64,000 bases of DNA from Marinobacter sp. S0848L (GCF_023016065.1 NZ_JALKAQ010000001.1:186001-250000), one strand, 5' to 3'; counted from the first letter of the stretch, positions 55,760 through 64,000 are shown. Notes: generated by a model from the sequence alone, not told the origin. Numbers and translations are program-made.

Positions 55760-56660
55760 TAGGGTCTCCTGCCAGCGGTTCAGGCTGGTGATGGTCATCA
55801 GATAAAGTGGAATCCGCAGCGCTGCGCGCCTGAATCGGATCTTCAAAATAAAATACCCCCACACCAGTGCGCACCCGCTCTCCTGAATGACTGGAGGAAG
55901 GTTGCGAAAGGTCCTGGTCATACGGCGCCAGCCATTGGTCCAGCTCTTCCAGCAATCGCTGCGACCTCTCGGCCGCAAACTGGTGCCAGCGTGCGATCAC
56001 TTCCGGGGGGATGTTGTCGTAGGTCAGTGTTCTTTGAAACAGCGGCGCACGGCCAGACTGGCTGTCGGTAAGGTTATGGTCAATCGTCGCGACGAGATCC
56101 GACACGTCTTCACCGAAGATCTGCAGCATTTCTTCACTGTCGCCTGCGGGCACGTAGGCGCGTTTCTGAAGGTGCAGTTTGCCGGTTTGTTCATCCGCGG
56201 AGACAACGCCTACCCGAAACAATTCGTCCAGAACGGCTCGAGGCGGCATATCGCCGCTGTATTTGCGCACCAGATCGGTGAAGCTGCCTTCACCTTCAAA
56301 GGGCAGCATGGCTGGCTGACCATCAGCCGATTGAAAGGCAGTATCCCGAACCCAACCAGACACCACACGGGACGCGCGGTTGGCGTGGGAGCGGCCTTCA
56401 GAGCCGGAATGTTCACCGGCCAGCAAATCACGCTGACGTTTCACTTCTTTACGGGTGAGCCCCGTCATCACGGCGGCTCGGGAATCGGTTGGTTTGCGTC
56501 GCCCATCGGTAAAATCTTCAAGGGCCGCTTCCACATAAGCACGCTTCACCAGATCAGCAAATTCGCTGAACGGAATACCATTGCGCAACAGCAATCGGGC
56601 CAGAGGTCGAAGGATGCGATACAGCGCTTTGTGGAGAGGATTGGTATTGGGTGTCGTCAT
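55740..56660 (-). CDS. DUF6502 protein, likely DNA-binding regulator of the DUF5666 genes
   Basis: 306 aa. No signal peptide or membrane helix. The N-terminal 80 residues are helical with a helix-turn-helix-like order (GIPFSEFADLVKRAYVEAAL, then TDSRAAVMTGLTRKEVKRQR), suggesting DNA binding. The middle is predicted helical, and the C-terminal 50 residues are disordered. First gene of an operon with paralogue 1. The 16-bp palindrome at 56664-56679 lies 4 bp from its ATG and covers a -10-like TACAAT, so the protein may repress itself with little or no leader. Regulator role is inference. Confidence 0.75.
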   Translation of the reverse strand: MTTPNTNPLHKALYRILRPLARLLLRNGIPFSEFADLVKRAYVEAALEDFTDGRRKPTDSRAAVMTGLTRKEVKRQRDLLAGEHSGSEGRSHANRASRVVSGWVRDTAFQSADGQPAMLPFEGEGSFTDLVRKYSGDMPPRAVLDELFRVGVVSADEQTGKLHLQKRAYVPAGDSEEMLQIFGEDVSDLVATIDHNLTDSQSGRAPLFQRTLTYDNIPPEVIARWHQFAAERSQRLLEELDQWLAPYDQDLSQPSSSHSGERVRTGVGVFYFEDPIQARSAADSTLSDDHHQPEPLAGDPNESGIH

Positions 56661-56663
56661 GTT

Positions 56664-56679
56664 TGGGATTGTATTCCCA
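56664..56679. promoter_or_regulatory. Operator O3: TGGGATTGTATTCCCA
   Basis: 16-bp palindrome TGGGAWT-N2-WTCCCA-like, same form as O1 and O2 upstream of the other DUF5666 gene. On the minus strand it contains TACAAT (56668-56673), a plausible -10 only a few bases from the DUF6502 start. Confidence 0.7.
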
Positions 56680-56698
56680 TAGCTAGCCTGAAAGCCAG

Positions 56699-56724
56699 AA
56701 GGGGCTGCCTTTCGGCAGCCCCTT
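56699..56724. terminator. Intrinsic terminator between the DUF5666 paralogue 2 and the DUF6502 operon
   Basis: Stem GGGGCTGCC (56701-56709) / GGCAGCCCC (56714-56722), 4-nt loop, with AA/TT flanks. It separates two co-directional units. Confidence 0.75.
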
Positions 56725-56738
56725 TCGTATCTGAGCGA

Positions 56739-58163
56739 TTATTCACTCAGATCGCCGATCAGTACGAAGTCACCACCTGTGTTCTGGGTGTACTCAACTT
56801 CTACTTCGTCACCTTTGCTAATGCCCGTCACGCTGTGTTCGTTGAACAGAATCTCCAGGTTCATGATGGTGAGGGAAGTTTCCCCAATCGCATCAACACG
56901 CCCTTCGATCTCAGCCACATTACCCTCGTCATCGTCTTCACGCTCGATGGCAAAGGCTTCCAGGTAGCCGCCATCAGTATTGCGTTGGCGGCCTTCCACT
57001 TCCACGTAATCGCCTACCTGAAGTGCGTTCAGATCGTCTTCCCGGCTTTGGCGCTTGTCTGAATCGGTTTCGATGAGCGTGTTGTCGGTCAACCAGACTT
57101 TGACACCACTGACGGTCAGAATTTCGTTCTCGCGATCGAATTCCTCAATTTTACCACTCAGTTCAGCATCGCCTTCCTGACCTTCGATCTCCTCGGCGAT
57201 GAGCACACCGTTACGGAACTCGCCTTCTACCTTCACGTAAGTGCCGTCCTGAAGGTTGCCGCTGTCCATGTCGTCGAATTCGGTGTCGTCAGAGAACTGC
57301 ACTTGCACGCCGTTGATCATAAAGGTGCTGGCAGATTCATCGAATTCGAAGACATCACCCGAGATTTCAACTTCGTCGTCGTCTTCGAACAGGTCGTCTT
57401 CTTTGTCGATCTCTTTGGCCATCAATACGTCACCCTGAAGGTAACCTTCAACTTCAACCGCCATGCCGTTCTCGAGATCGGCCAGATCAAAGTCGTCGTC
57501 GCCGCTGGCCAATTCGTAGTTCACGCTGTAACCGCCGATGGTGAAGGTCTGCGCTATTGCATCAAGGCCCGCCACAATGCCTTCGAGTTCTGCTTGGTTG
57601 CCGTCGTCGTCAAATTGAATCCCGATTTTCTTGGCGCCTACGTAACTGGCACGGAACTGACCGTCATCGGTGCGCCAGCCGCTCACACGTACCCGGTAGT
57701 TCGTCGGGTTTGCGGCCAAATCACCAACGGCTGCGCCCCGGAATACGGTTTTGCCGTCAAGGGCGACATTCTGCCCCAGTAGAGTGAGGTGACCGGTTTT
57801 AGCGGCGCTATCCCAACTGGCTTCGGCAAGTGGGCCGCGAAGCGTGTCGTCGTAGGCGACCTCGCTGGCTTGGCCCTCTCCTTTACCATTCCAGCTGCCG
57901 CTGACTTTCAGCACCATACCTTTGTGCAGCTGATCTTCCCGTTCCAGGCCATCGTTGCTGGATACGGTGCCATCAGTTTTGAACCGAGTGCCATTGACAT
58001 AAACACTGCCAAAGCCGGTAACGGCACCCACGCTGCGCCCCTCAGGGCCGGCACTTGCAGATGAACTGCTGCCAGAGCCAGAACCGCCACACGCGATCAG
58101 AGAACCAGCCACTGCACCCATCACGATCATCTTCACTGCTACGGAAAGTCCATTACGCTTCAT
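56739..58163 (-). CDS. DUF5666-containing lipoprotein (paralogue 2)
   Basis: 474 aa. Lipobox GSLIAC (Cys 25) and a Gly/Ser-rich stalk, then repeated DUF5666 modules: TGFGSVYVNGTRFKT, LHKGMVLKVSGSWNGKG, MAVEVEGYLQGDVLMAKEID, TYVKVEGEFRNGVLIAEEIE, GDYVEVEGRQRNTDGGYLEA. Strongly acidic. Good RBS (AGGGGAA) and a promoter whose -35/-10 spacer is filled by operator O1. Same architecture as paralogue 1; probably cell-surface or periplasmic. Confidence 0.84.
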   Translation of the reverse strand: MKRNGLSVAVKMIVMGAVAGSLIACGGSGSGSSSSASAGPEGRSVGAVTGFGSVYVNGTRFKTDGTVSSNDGLEREDQLHKGMVLKVSGSWNGKGEGQASEVAYDDTLRGPLAEASWDSAAKTGHLTLLGQNVALDGKTVFRGAAVGDLAANPTNYRVRVSGWRTDDGQFRASYVGAKKIGIQFDDDGNQAELEGIVAGLDAIAQTFTIGGYSVNYELASGDDDFDLADLENGMAVEVEGYLQGDVLMAKEIDKEDDLFEDDDEVEISGDVFEFDESASTFMINGVQVQFSDDTEFDDMDSGNLQDGTYVKVEGEFRNGVLIAEEIEGQEGDAELSGKIEEFDRENEILTVSGVKVWLTDNTLIETDSDKRQSREDDLNALQVGDYVEVEGRQRNTDGGYLEAFAIEREDDDEGNVAEIEGRVDAIGETSLTIMNLEILFNEHSVTGISKGDEVEVEYTQNTGGDFVLIGDLSE

Positions 58164-58201
58164 CTCAATTCCCCTGTTTGCTCAGCTTTGTCACAAAAAA
58201 C

Positions 58202-58249
58202 TTTATATGGGATTATTTTCCCAAAATCAATAATGGGAATTTAATCCCA
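58202..58249 (-). promoter_or_regulatory. Promoter with two palindromic operators (O1, O2) for the DUF5666 paralogue 2 gene
   Basis: Minus strand: -35 TTGATT (58225-58230), 17-bp spacer, -10 TATAAA (58202-58207). O1 TGGGATTATTTTCCCA (58208-58223) lies exactly in the spacer; O2 TGGGAATTTAATCCCA (58234-58249) lies just upstream of the -35, centre-to-centre 26 bp. The layout is that of a repressor-controlled promoter. Predicted leader about 30 nt. Confidence 0.75.
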
Positions 58250-58397
58250 AACTGGCAATTTAGCAAGCTCCTTCTGCTTACGTTTTGTAAATGTTTTAAG
58301 CCAAGCGACGAAAGTGAGAAAAAGTATCCGAAAAAACCGTGGTAACGCGCGTGACTAAAAGCAATTATCATTAGCAACCCAACCATTACTCACTCAT

Positions 58398-58435
58398 CCA
58401 CCCTGGTTGTATTTTTCCACCCTGGTTGTATTTTT
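58398..58435. repeat. Perfect 19-bp tandem duplication
   Basis: CCACCCTGGTTGTATTTTT at 58398-58416 repeated at 58417-58435, ending 11 bp before the ATG of the SpdH-like gene; it lies in the leader or promoter of that operon. Confidence 0.9.
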
Positions 58436-58446
58436 GGAGACACTTG

Positions 58447-60324
58447 ATGGCTATTTCCCGCCGGGACTTTTTAAATGGTGTGGCGCTTACAATCGCCGCC
58501 AGCATGACACCCCTCAGCATGCTCAGAGCAAATCCGGCGGCGGAGTATTTGTACCCTCCCTTACGCACAGGCATGCGGGGGAATCACCCGGGCTCCTTTG
58601 AAGCTGCTCACAAGCTGGCTCGCGAAGGCCACCGATTCGCCCTTGGCGGATTAGCGGTTAAAGAAACCTACGACCTCGTTGTGGTGGGTGCGGGCATCAG
58701 CGGCCTGGCGGCTGCCTGGTATTACCGCCAGCGTCATCCAGATGCCTCCATTCTGATCCTGGATAACCATGATGATTTTGGCGGCCATGCCAAACGCAAC
58801 GAGTTTCACGTGGGTGACAATACGCTTCTCACCTACGGCGGAAGCGAATCCTTTCAGTCTCCGGAAGCCCTGTTCAGCGAACAGGTGAATTCGCTGCTCG
58901 AATCCCTGAATGTGGATATTGAAAAGTTCAAACGATATTTCGACCAGGACTACTACTATCGACAGGGCATGAGCCGGGGTGTGTTCTTCGATAAGGCTCA
59001 TTTCGGGGTCGACAAAGTAGTTGGCGGTAGCCCTGAGATGGGTGTTGCAGACGATCTTCGGCCAGACCTGCTCAATGCGCGCTCTCTGGAGGAATACATC
59101 CGGGATTTCCCTCTGCCGGAGAGTGACATTCAGGCTTTGCTGACGCTGCACATCAACCCGCCACACTATCTGCAAGAGATGTCTGTTGACGACAAGGTGG
59201 AATACCTTAGTACGATCAGCTATCTGGACTTTCTGAAGAACATTGCCGGGCTTAGCGATAGCGCTTTGCTGTATTTCCGCTCCACCAGCACCGAATTTTA
59301 TGGCTATGGTATCGATTCCATAGCGGCCATCGACGCCCATGAAGTCGGCTATCCGGGCTTCACCGCCATGGGGCTGCCCGAACCGGGCGAAGAAGTGGAA
59401 GCAGAACTGAACGAGCCGTACATCTACCACTTCCCGGATGGTAACGCGTCCGTCGCTCGGCTACTGGTACGGGATCTTATTCCCGAAACTGCCAGCGGCA
59501 ACACCATGGAAGACGTGGTGATGGCTAAATTCGATTATCACAAACTGGACCTCGCCAGCAGTAAAACCCGGCTGCGCCTGAACAGCACCGTGGTCCGGCT
59601 GGACAACCCCGACGGCCCGGTCGACATTGGCTATCTGCAGGACGGGGTGTTGCATCGCGTGCAGGGGCGCCAGTGCATTCTTGCCTGTTACAACATGATG
59701 ATTCCATCCATGGTGCCTTCCCTGCCAGCAGCCCAGAAAGAGGCGCTGCACCAAAACGTGAAAGCACCACTGGTTTACAGCAAGGTCGTGTTGAAAAACT
59801 GGCATGCTTTCAAGAAAGTCGGGGTGCATTCGCTGTATTCCCCAACAGCCCCCTACAGCTTGGTAAAACTCGATTACCCGGTCAACATGGGCGGTTACCA
59901 GCACGCCAAAGGCCCGGAAGAGCCGATCGTCGTTCACATGGTTCAAGTGCCCACCGCGGCCAATACCGGCCTGGACGTGCGCCAGCAATTACGCATGGGC
60001 CGAGCCGAATTGCTGGGTCGCTCTTTCGCGGAAATGGAGCAGGAAATCCGCGCTCAGCTTTCGGCAATCCTCAACCTGTCTCCGGGCGATCTGGACGGAT
60101 TGATTGAGGCCATTACCATCAATCGCTGGTCTCACGGCTACAGCTATGAAGAAACCAGCCTGTTTGATACGGAAGAATCCACCGAGCGCACCATCCATCA
60201 GGCACGCCAGCGCCATGGTCAAATCTCTATTGCCAATTCAGATGCGGCCTGGAGCCCCTACATGCACGCAGCGATTGATGAAGCCTGGCGTGCTGTGAAC
60301 GAACTGACCGGTCAGGAGATTTGA
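58447..60324 (+). CDS. Tat-exported FAD-dependent oxidoreductase, spermidine dehydrogenase-like
   Basis: 625 aa from ATG at 58447. Twin-arginine leader SRRDFLNGVALTIAASMTPL (residues 3-22), FAD-binding Rossmann motif VVVGAGISGLAAAWYYRQR (about 79-97) and GGHAKRNEF. The C-terminal SYEETSLFDTEE region and overall length resemble spermidine dehydrogenase (SpdH) of pseudomonads. Exported folded to the periplasm, it would pass electrons to the triheme cytochrome encoded 2 bp downstream. The substrate (polyamine or other amine) is inferred. Confidence 0.8.
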   Translation: MAISRRDFLNGVALTIAASMTPLSMLRANPAAEYLYPPLRTGMRGNHPGSFEAAHKLAREGHRFALGGLAVKETYDLVVVGAGISGLAAAWYYRQRHPDASILILDNHDDFGGHAKRNEFHVGDNTLLTYGGSESFQSPEALFSEQVNSLLESLNVDIEKFKRYFDQDYYYRQGMSRGVFFDKAHFGVDKVVGGSPEMGVADDLRPDLLNARSLEEYIRDFPLPESDIQALLTLHINPPHYLQEMSVDDKVEYLSTISYLDFLKNIAGLSDSALLYFRSTSTEFYGYGIDSIAAIDAHEVGYPGFTAMGLPEPGEEVEAELNEPYIYHFPDGNASVARLLVRDLIPETASGNTMEDVVMAKFDYHKLDLASSKTRLRLNSTVVRLDNPDGPVDIGYLQDGVLHRVQGRQCILACYNMMIPSMVPSLPAAQKEALHQNVKAPLVYSKVVLKNWHAFKKVGVHSLYSPTAPYSLVKLDYPVNMGGYQHAKGPEEPIVVHMVQVPTAANTGLDVRQQLRMGRAELLGRSFAEMEQEIRAQLSAILNLSPGDLDGLIEAITINRWSHGYSYEETSLFDTEESTERTIHQARQRHGQISIANSDAAWSPYMHAAIDEAWRAVNELTGQEI

Positions 60325-60326
60325 GC

Positions 60327-61529
60327 ATGTCTATATCAAGAGCATTGGCCATCACCGTTGGCCTGTTCAGCACCCCGTTATTGGCGGCGGATGCGGACCT
60401 GATCGAGAAAGGTGAATATCTGGCCCGCGCCAGTGACTGCGTGGCCTGCCATACCAAGCCCGGAGGCAAGCCCTTCGCCGGGGGGCTGGCTATGCCCACG
60501 CCGGTCGGCGAGATCTACACAACCAACATCACGCCGGACCCGAAAACCGGGATTGGTCACTACAGTCTCGAGCAGTTCGATGCCGCCCTCCGCAAGGGTG
60601 AATCGCCAGACGGCCCTCTGTATCCGGCAATGCCGTACCCAAGCTACAGCAAGATGACGGACGACGATGTTGCCGCCCTGTACGCCTATTTCTTGAATGC
60701 CGTGCAGCCGGTACACCAGGAAAACACCGCGCCGGATATCCCCTGGCCGCTGAACATGCGTTGGCCCCTGAATATCTGGCAAAGCGCATTTCTTGAAGAG
60801 GGCGTCTTTCAAAAAGATCCAGCCCAGTCAGAGCAGTGGAACCGTGGCGCCTATTTGGTGCAGGGTGCCGGACACTGTGGTTCCTGCCACACCCCAAGAG
60901 GCATTGGGTTTCAGGAAAAAGCACTCACCGAAAAAGGTGACGCATTCCTTGCCGGTGCCGAGCTGGATGGCTGGTGGGCAACCAGTCTGAGAGGCGACCG
61001 ACAGAACGGTATTGGCGCCCTCTCGGCACAACAAATTGCCGATCTTCTGAAAACAGGGATGGCGGGCCAGATAACGGTATCAGGCTCGATGGGGGAAGTG
61101 GTCAGCCACAGTACTCAGAATCTGACCGATGAGGATCTGATGGCAATTGGCGTGTACCTGAAATCTCTGTCGCCATCACCGGAAACATTTGTCACCAACG
61201 TTGAGCAACCAACCCTCAATGGCGCCGAGTTGTACAACGAATACTGTTCGACCTGTCATGGCCAGAACGGTGACGGGTTTGAGGGCGTAACACCTGCGCT
61301 TGCCAGCAACCCCACGGTGGTTTCCCGGAATCCGAGCTCCGCCATCCGCGTTGTTCTAAACGGCACAACCACGCCGGTCAGTGGCCCGGGACACACTCAA
61401 CGAATCATGCCCGGATACGGTTGGCAGCTAAACAACGACCAGATTGCCAACCTGCTTACGTTTATGCGCACGCGCTGGGGCAACGATGCGCCGCCGGTTT
61501 CCGCAGAGGACGTAGAGCAACACCGGTAA
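60327..61529 (+). CDS. Triheme cytochrome c, electron acceptor of the SpdH-like enzyme
   Basis: 400 aa from ATG at 60327, 2 bp after the upstream stop. Signal peptide about 1-20 (LLA-AD), then three CxxCH haem sites: CVACH (38-42), CGSCH (about 185) and CSTCH (about 305), each with a distal Met-containing region. Same layout as the cytochrome subunits of membrane alcohol and gluconate dehydrogenases; periplasmic. Likely forms an oxidoreductase complex with the SpdH-like flavoprotein and feeds the respiratory chain. Confidence 0.88.
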   Translation: MSISRALAITVGLFSTPLLAADADLIEKGEYLARASDCVACHTKPGGKPFAGGLAMPTPVGEIYTTNITPDPKTGIGHYSLEQFDAALRKGESPDGPLYPAMPYPSYSKMTDDDVAALYAYFLNAVQPVHQENTAPDIPWPLNMRWPLNIWQSAFLEEGVFQKDPAQSEQWNRGAYLVQGAGHCGSCHTPRGIGFQEKALTEKGDAFLAGAELDGWWATSLRGDRQNGIGALSAQQIADLLKTGMAGQITVSGSMGEVVSHSTQNLTDEDLMAIGVYLKSLSPSPETFVTNVEQPTLNGAELYNEYCSTCHGQNGDGFEGVTPALASNPTVVSRNPSSAIRVVLNGTTTPVSGPGHTQRIMPGYGWQLNNDQIANLLTFMRTRWGNDAPPVSAEDVEQHR

Positions 61530-61593
61530 GACATCGGGGCGATGAGCGTGCGGCCATCGCCCCTTTCCAATTCAACCTGTCCAAGAGGCCAGA

Positions 61594-62808
61594 ATGCGCG
61601 CCCCAACTCACACCCCACCCTCCAGGTTTTCTACGTTCTTAATCGTTTTTGCGCTGGCCATGGGCGGATTTGGTATCGGTACTGGCGAATTTGCCATCAT
61701 GGGTCTGATGCCGAACGTCGCGGCAGATCTTGGTATCTCCGAACCGCAAGTAGGCCACCTGATCTCGACCTATGCCTTGGGGGTTGTGGTAGGCGCTCCC
61801 TTGCTAGCCATTCTTGGCGCCCAGCTATTCCGGCGCCAACTGTTGATTCTTCTAATGATCTTCTACGCCCTGGGTAATGTTGCCAGTGCTTTGGCCAGCA
61901 ACTACCAAACGCTTTTGTTCTTTCGTTTTGTTTCCGGCCTTCCTCATGGCGCCTATTTCGGGGTTGCCGCCTTAGTCGCCGCGTCACTGGTATCACCGGA
62001 CCATCGGGCAAAAGCTGTTAGCCAGGTGATGATGGGGCTATCTCTGGCGCTATTGATTGGTAATCCCCTGGCAACTGTGCTCGGGCAATCCATGGACTGG
62101 CGCTATGCGTTCGGCTTCGTTGGCGCCATTTCCCTGTTAACAGTCGTGCTGGTGGCCTTATTGCTGCCGAAAGATCCGAGCGAGCAACGACACAGCGCTC
62201 TGAGCGAACTTCGAGCCTTCAACAAGCCAGACATCTGGCTTGCACTGGCCATTGGCTCCATCGGATTCGCTGGCATGTTCGCCGTGTTCAGCTACCTGGC
62301 TCCCACCTTGCTGCAAGTCACTCAGGTTGATGAAAGCTGGATTCCCGTTGCCCTGGTGGTGTTCGGGCTGGGCGGTTTTGTTGGCAATCTTCTCGGGGGC
62401 TGGCTGTTTGATCGCCTGCAATTTCGCGCCGTAGGCGTGGTGCTGATTTTCAGTGCCGTTATCCTAAGTGTGTTTCCATCAACCACCAGCTACCTACCCG
62501 CATTATTGACCGCCTGTTTCCTGACTGCGTTGATGGTTGCGCTGGGGCCGGCACTGCAGACTCATCTGATGGATGTGGCCGCTGGCGCTCAAACACTGGC
62601 GGCCGCCTCTCATCACGCTGCCTTTAATCTGGCCAATGCTCTGGGCCCTTGGCTGGGAGGGCTGGCTATCACCGCAGGATTTGGCTGGCAATCCACCGGA
62701 TACGTCGGCGCTGCCACGGCGCTGGCCGGGTTATGTATTTTCCTGATAGCGTGGCGGCGGTCGGCGCCGGAATCCAGGGCCGAACCACAAACCGATGCAG
62801 CGGTTTAG
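61594..62808 (+). CDS. MFS transporter (AraJ/YdhP-like, DHA1 family)
   Basis: 404 aa, 12 membrane helices. The family start GGFGIGTGEFAIMGLMPNVA and the motif A-like SPDHRAKAVSQVMMG are present. Drug or small-molecule efflux; substrate unknown. It follows the cytochrome gene by 64 bp with a start at 61594 and may be part of the same transcript. Confidence 0.85.
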   Translation: MRAPTHTPPSRFSTFLIVFALAMGGFGIGTGEFAIMGLMPNVAADLGISEPQVGHLISTYALGVVVGAPLLAILGAQLFRRQLLILLMIFYALGNVASALASNYQTLLFFRFVSGLPHGAYFGVAALVAASLVSPDHRAKAVSQVMMGLSLALLIGNPLATVLGQSMDWRYAFGFVGAISLLTVVLVALLLPKDPSEQRHSALSELRAFNKPDIWLALAIGSIGFAGMFAVFSYLAPTLLQVTQVDESWIPVALVVFGLGGFVGNLLGGWLFDRLQFRAVGVVLIFSAVILSVFPSTTSYLPALLTACFLTALMVALGPALQTHLMDVAAGAQTLAAASHHAAFNLANALGPWLGGLAITAGFGWQSTGYVGAATALAGLCIFLIAWRRSAPESRAEPQTDAAV

Positions 62809-62906
62809 GTAACCATTATGATTCGGCCCGGTTAGGCAGTAGAATAGCGAACTTTAATAAATATTCGTTCGTTATTCTTCCGATACCCTGACCCGGTGCG
62901 CCGCCT

Positions 62907-63599
62907 ATGGATCCAATGGCCTCTGTACAATCCGGCAGTACTCATGCCCGGCTGTTGCAGCTTCTGGCCACCGGCGATGCACCTCGAAAACCTGACAACC
63001 TGCCCTGCTTCGCCGAGCGACTGAGCCGTTTATTCGGGCTTGGAGATACCATGTCATTGGATGCGGCGACCGCGTTTCGAAGCCGCCAGCCCGGCATGAA
63101 TCAGGAGGCGGTTTTCGAGCAACTGACTAAAGAGTTGAGCAACATCCGGCGGGCATTGCGGCGCAAAATCGGACGCTACGGTGAGGAAGTCGAAGCCAGC
63201 GATAGTGTCACAGCCGAAACCTACCTGAATGCCTGGCTGGTGCTGCAGCGCAAGGTGGCGGCCTCCAGCCGCCAACTCCGGGACAAAGTGCGCAAGGCGA
63301 TGAAAGAGCACAACCAAGATCTTGCTCGCCTGGCGGAACTGGATTCGGTTTTCGACCACACCATGGCCAGCTACACCAGCCAGTGTTTTTCTCATATTTC
63401 CAAGGTTCTGGAACAGCGATTCCACAGCCTGCAACCCTCCTCTGATTCACCCCCTAAAACCGGCCACACGCCGGATGACTGGCTCCACCGTTACTGCGAA
63501 GACGCGCAGAATCTTTTACTCGCTGAACTGGATGTTCGGCTGGAGCCGGTATTGGGGTTACTAGAGGCCTGCCACAACGAGGTAAATCACTCTCCATGA
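62907..63599 (+). CDS. DUF3348 protein
   Basis: 230 aa, predicted soluble and helical. Family-like start STHARLLQLLATGDAP, FAERLSRLFGLGDTMSLD and EVFEQLTKELSNIRRALRRK-type helices. Overlaps the next gene by 4 bp (ATGA), so translation is coupled. DUF3348 is usually found with DUF802 and an OmpA-like protein; function unknown. Confidence 0.85.
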   Translation: MDPMASVQSGSTHARLLQLLATGDAPRKPDNLPCFAERLSRLFGLGDTMSLDAATAFRSRQPGMNQEAVFEQLTKELSNIRRALRRKIGRYGEEVEASDSVTAETYLNAWLVLQRKVAASSRQLRDKVRKAMKEHNQDLARLAELDSVFDHTMASYTSQCFSHISKVLEQRFHSLQPSSDSPPKTGHTPDDWLHRYCEDAQNLLLAELDVRLEPVLGLLEACHNEVNHSP

Positions 63600-64000
63600 G
63601 CAGACTTTTCTTCTTTCTCGCATTCGTTACCGGTTTGGCGGTAACCGGCTGGATTGGCCAGCGTTTCATCCATTCCGACCTGCTGGCGCTGTCTGTCACT
63701 ATGATCATTGCCGTGGTGTATACGCTGGGCTTTGTGGAGTTGATGGGCTTTCGCAGCACCACCCGAAAGCTGGCCGATAAACTGACTACGACTCCAGAGA
63801 ACCGCGAGCAACTGTCGGGGTGGCTAGCCGGCCTGCCGGAGCAAGTACAGTTTGCCGTGCAGCGGCGTATTGACGGTCATTTTGCGGCCCTGCCCAGCCC
63901 GCAATTTACCCCTTATCTTGTCGGCCTGCTGGTTATGCTCGGCCTGCTGGGCACCTTTGCCGGCATGATCGTGACGTTGAGCGGTGCCGCGTCGGCCCTG
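63596..64000 (+). CDS. DUF802 (MotA/TolQ-like) membrane protein, cut by window edge
   Basis: First 135 residues visible, open at the right edge. Helices at about 4-22 and 29-50 flank a cytoplasmic loop, then at about 108-130 the helix LVGLLVMLGLLGTFAGMIVT resembles the MotA/TolQ/ExbB proton-channel helix, where GLLGTF is conserved. Part of a DUF3348-DUF802 operon whose partner genes (often an OmpA/MotB-like protein) should lie just beyond the window. Confidence 0.82.
   Translation, partial: MSRLFFFLAFVTGLAVTGWIGQRFIHSDLLALSVTMIIAVVYTLGFVELMGFRSTTRKLADKLTTTPENREQLSGWLAGLPEQVQFAVQRRIDGHFAALPSPQFTPYLVGLLVMLGLLGTFAGMIVTLSGAASAL

Noticed and set aside
58651..59430. 259-aa minus-strand frame inside the SpdH-like gene
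   Set aside because: Shadow frame fully antisense to a well-supported gene; no RBS or family resemblance.

Overview
The window looks like a chromosomal segment of a marine gammaproteobacterium. Gene content and order (urt-ure cluster, DUF6502/DUF5666 pair, DUF3348-DUF802, DUF6160 protein, YceA/TrhO, AcpH, TrxC) and moderately high GC suggest Marinobacter or a close relative. The genus is an inference; no rRNA or tRNA is present to settle it.

Layout. (1) 1-13840 is a copper/silver resistance island: CusCB-type efflux genes running off the left edge, two small exported proteins, an operon HMA-like protein - APC permease - small membrane protein - CopA P-type ATPase - ferritin-like protein, an operon cupredoxin - CopA multicopper oxidase - CopB, and a PmrA/PhoQ-like two-component system. 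An exact direct repeat CTGAA-N6-CTGAA (11-bp period) lies in all five of the island's main promoter regions and is the likely response-regulator box. (2) 13841-25650 is housekeeping/accessory: tRNA-binding protein, AraC regulator with EamA exporter, deoxyribosyltransferase, a GDPD lipoprotein, an ATPase, TrxC, bestrophin, DCC protein, a frameshifted CaCA exchanger, a phosphodiesterase and a broken tautomerase. (3) 25650-32400 is AT-richer and foreign: a 636-aa orphan protein, then an array of minus-strand gene cassettes separated by attC-like sites, with no integrase visible (a CALIN-type array). It carries a nucleotidyltransferase-like two-gene cassette, a C39-like peptidase and small zinc-finger, exported and membrane proteins. 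(4) 32507-45242 is a NERD protein, then a compact urea uptake and urease locus on the minus strand (urtABCDE-ureDABCEFG-ureJ) read from a sigma-54-like promoter. (5) 45880-54288 holds ComEA, EamA, GloA, GntR, DUF6160, YbgA-like, DUF481, TrhO, DsbA-like and AcpH genes. (6) 54329-58249 holds two paralogous DUF5666 proteins and a DUF6502 protein. All three promoter-proximal 16-bp palindromes TGGGA-N6-TCCCA found here sit in the two promoters of this group; one fills exactly the -35/-10 spacer. This looks like an undescribed regulon, with DUF6502 as the likely regulator. (7) 58447-64000 holds a Tat-exported spermidine-dehydrogenase-like flavoprotein with a triheme cytochrome c, an MFS exporter, and the start of a DUF3348-DUF802 (MotA/TolQ-like) operon cut by the window edge.

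How it works together: the copper island combines export from the cytosol (P-type ATPase), periplasmic oxidation and binding (multicopper oxidase, cupredoxin, CopB) and export across the outer membrane (Cus). The urt/ure cluster imports urea and hydrolyses it to ammonia under probable nitrogen control. The cassette array is the mobile part.
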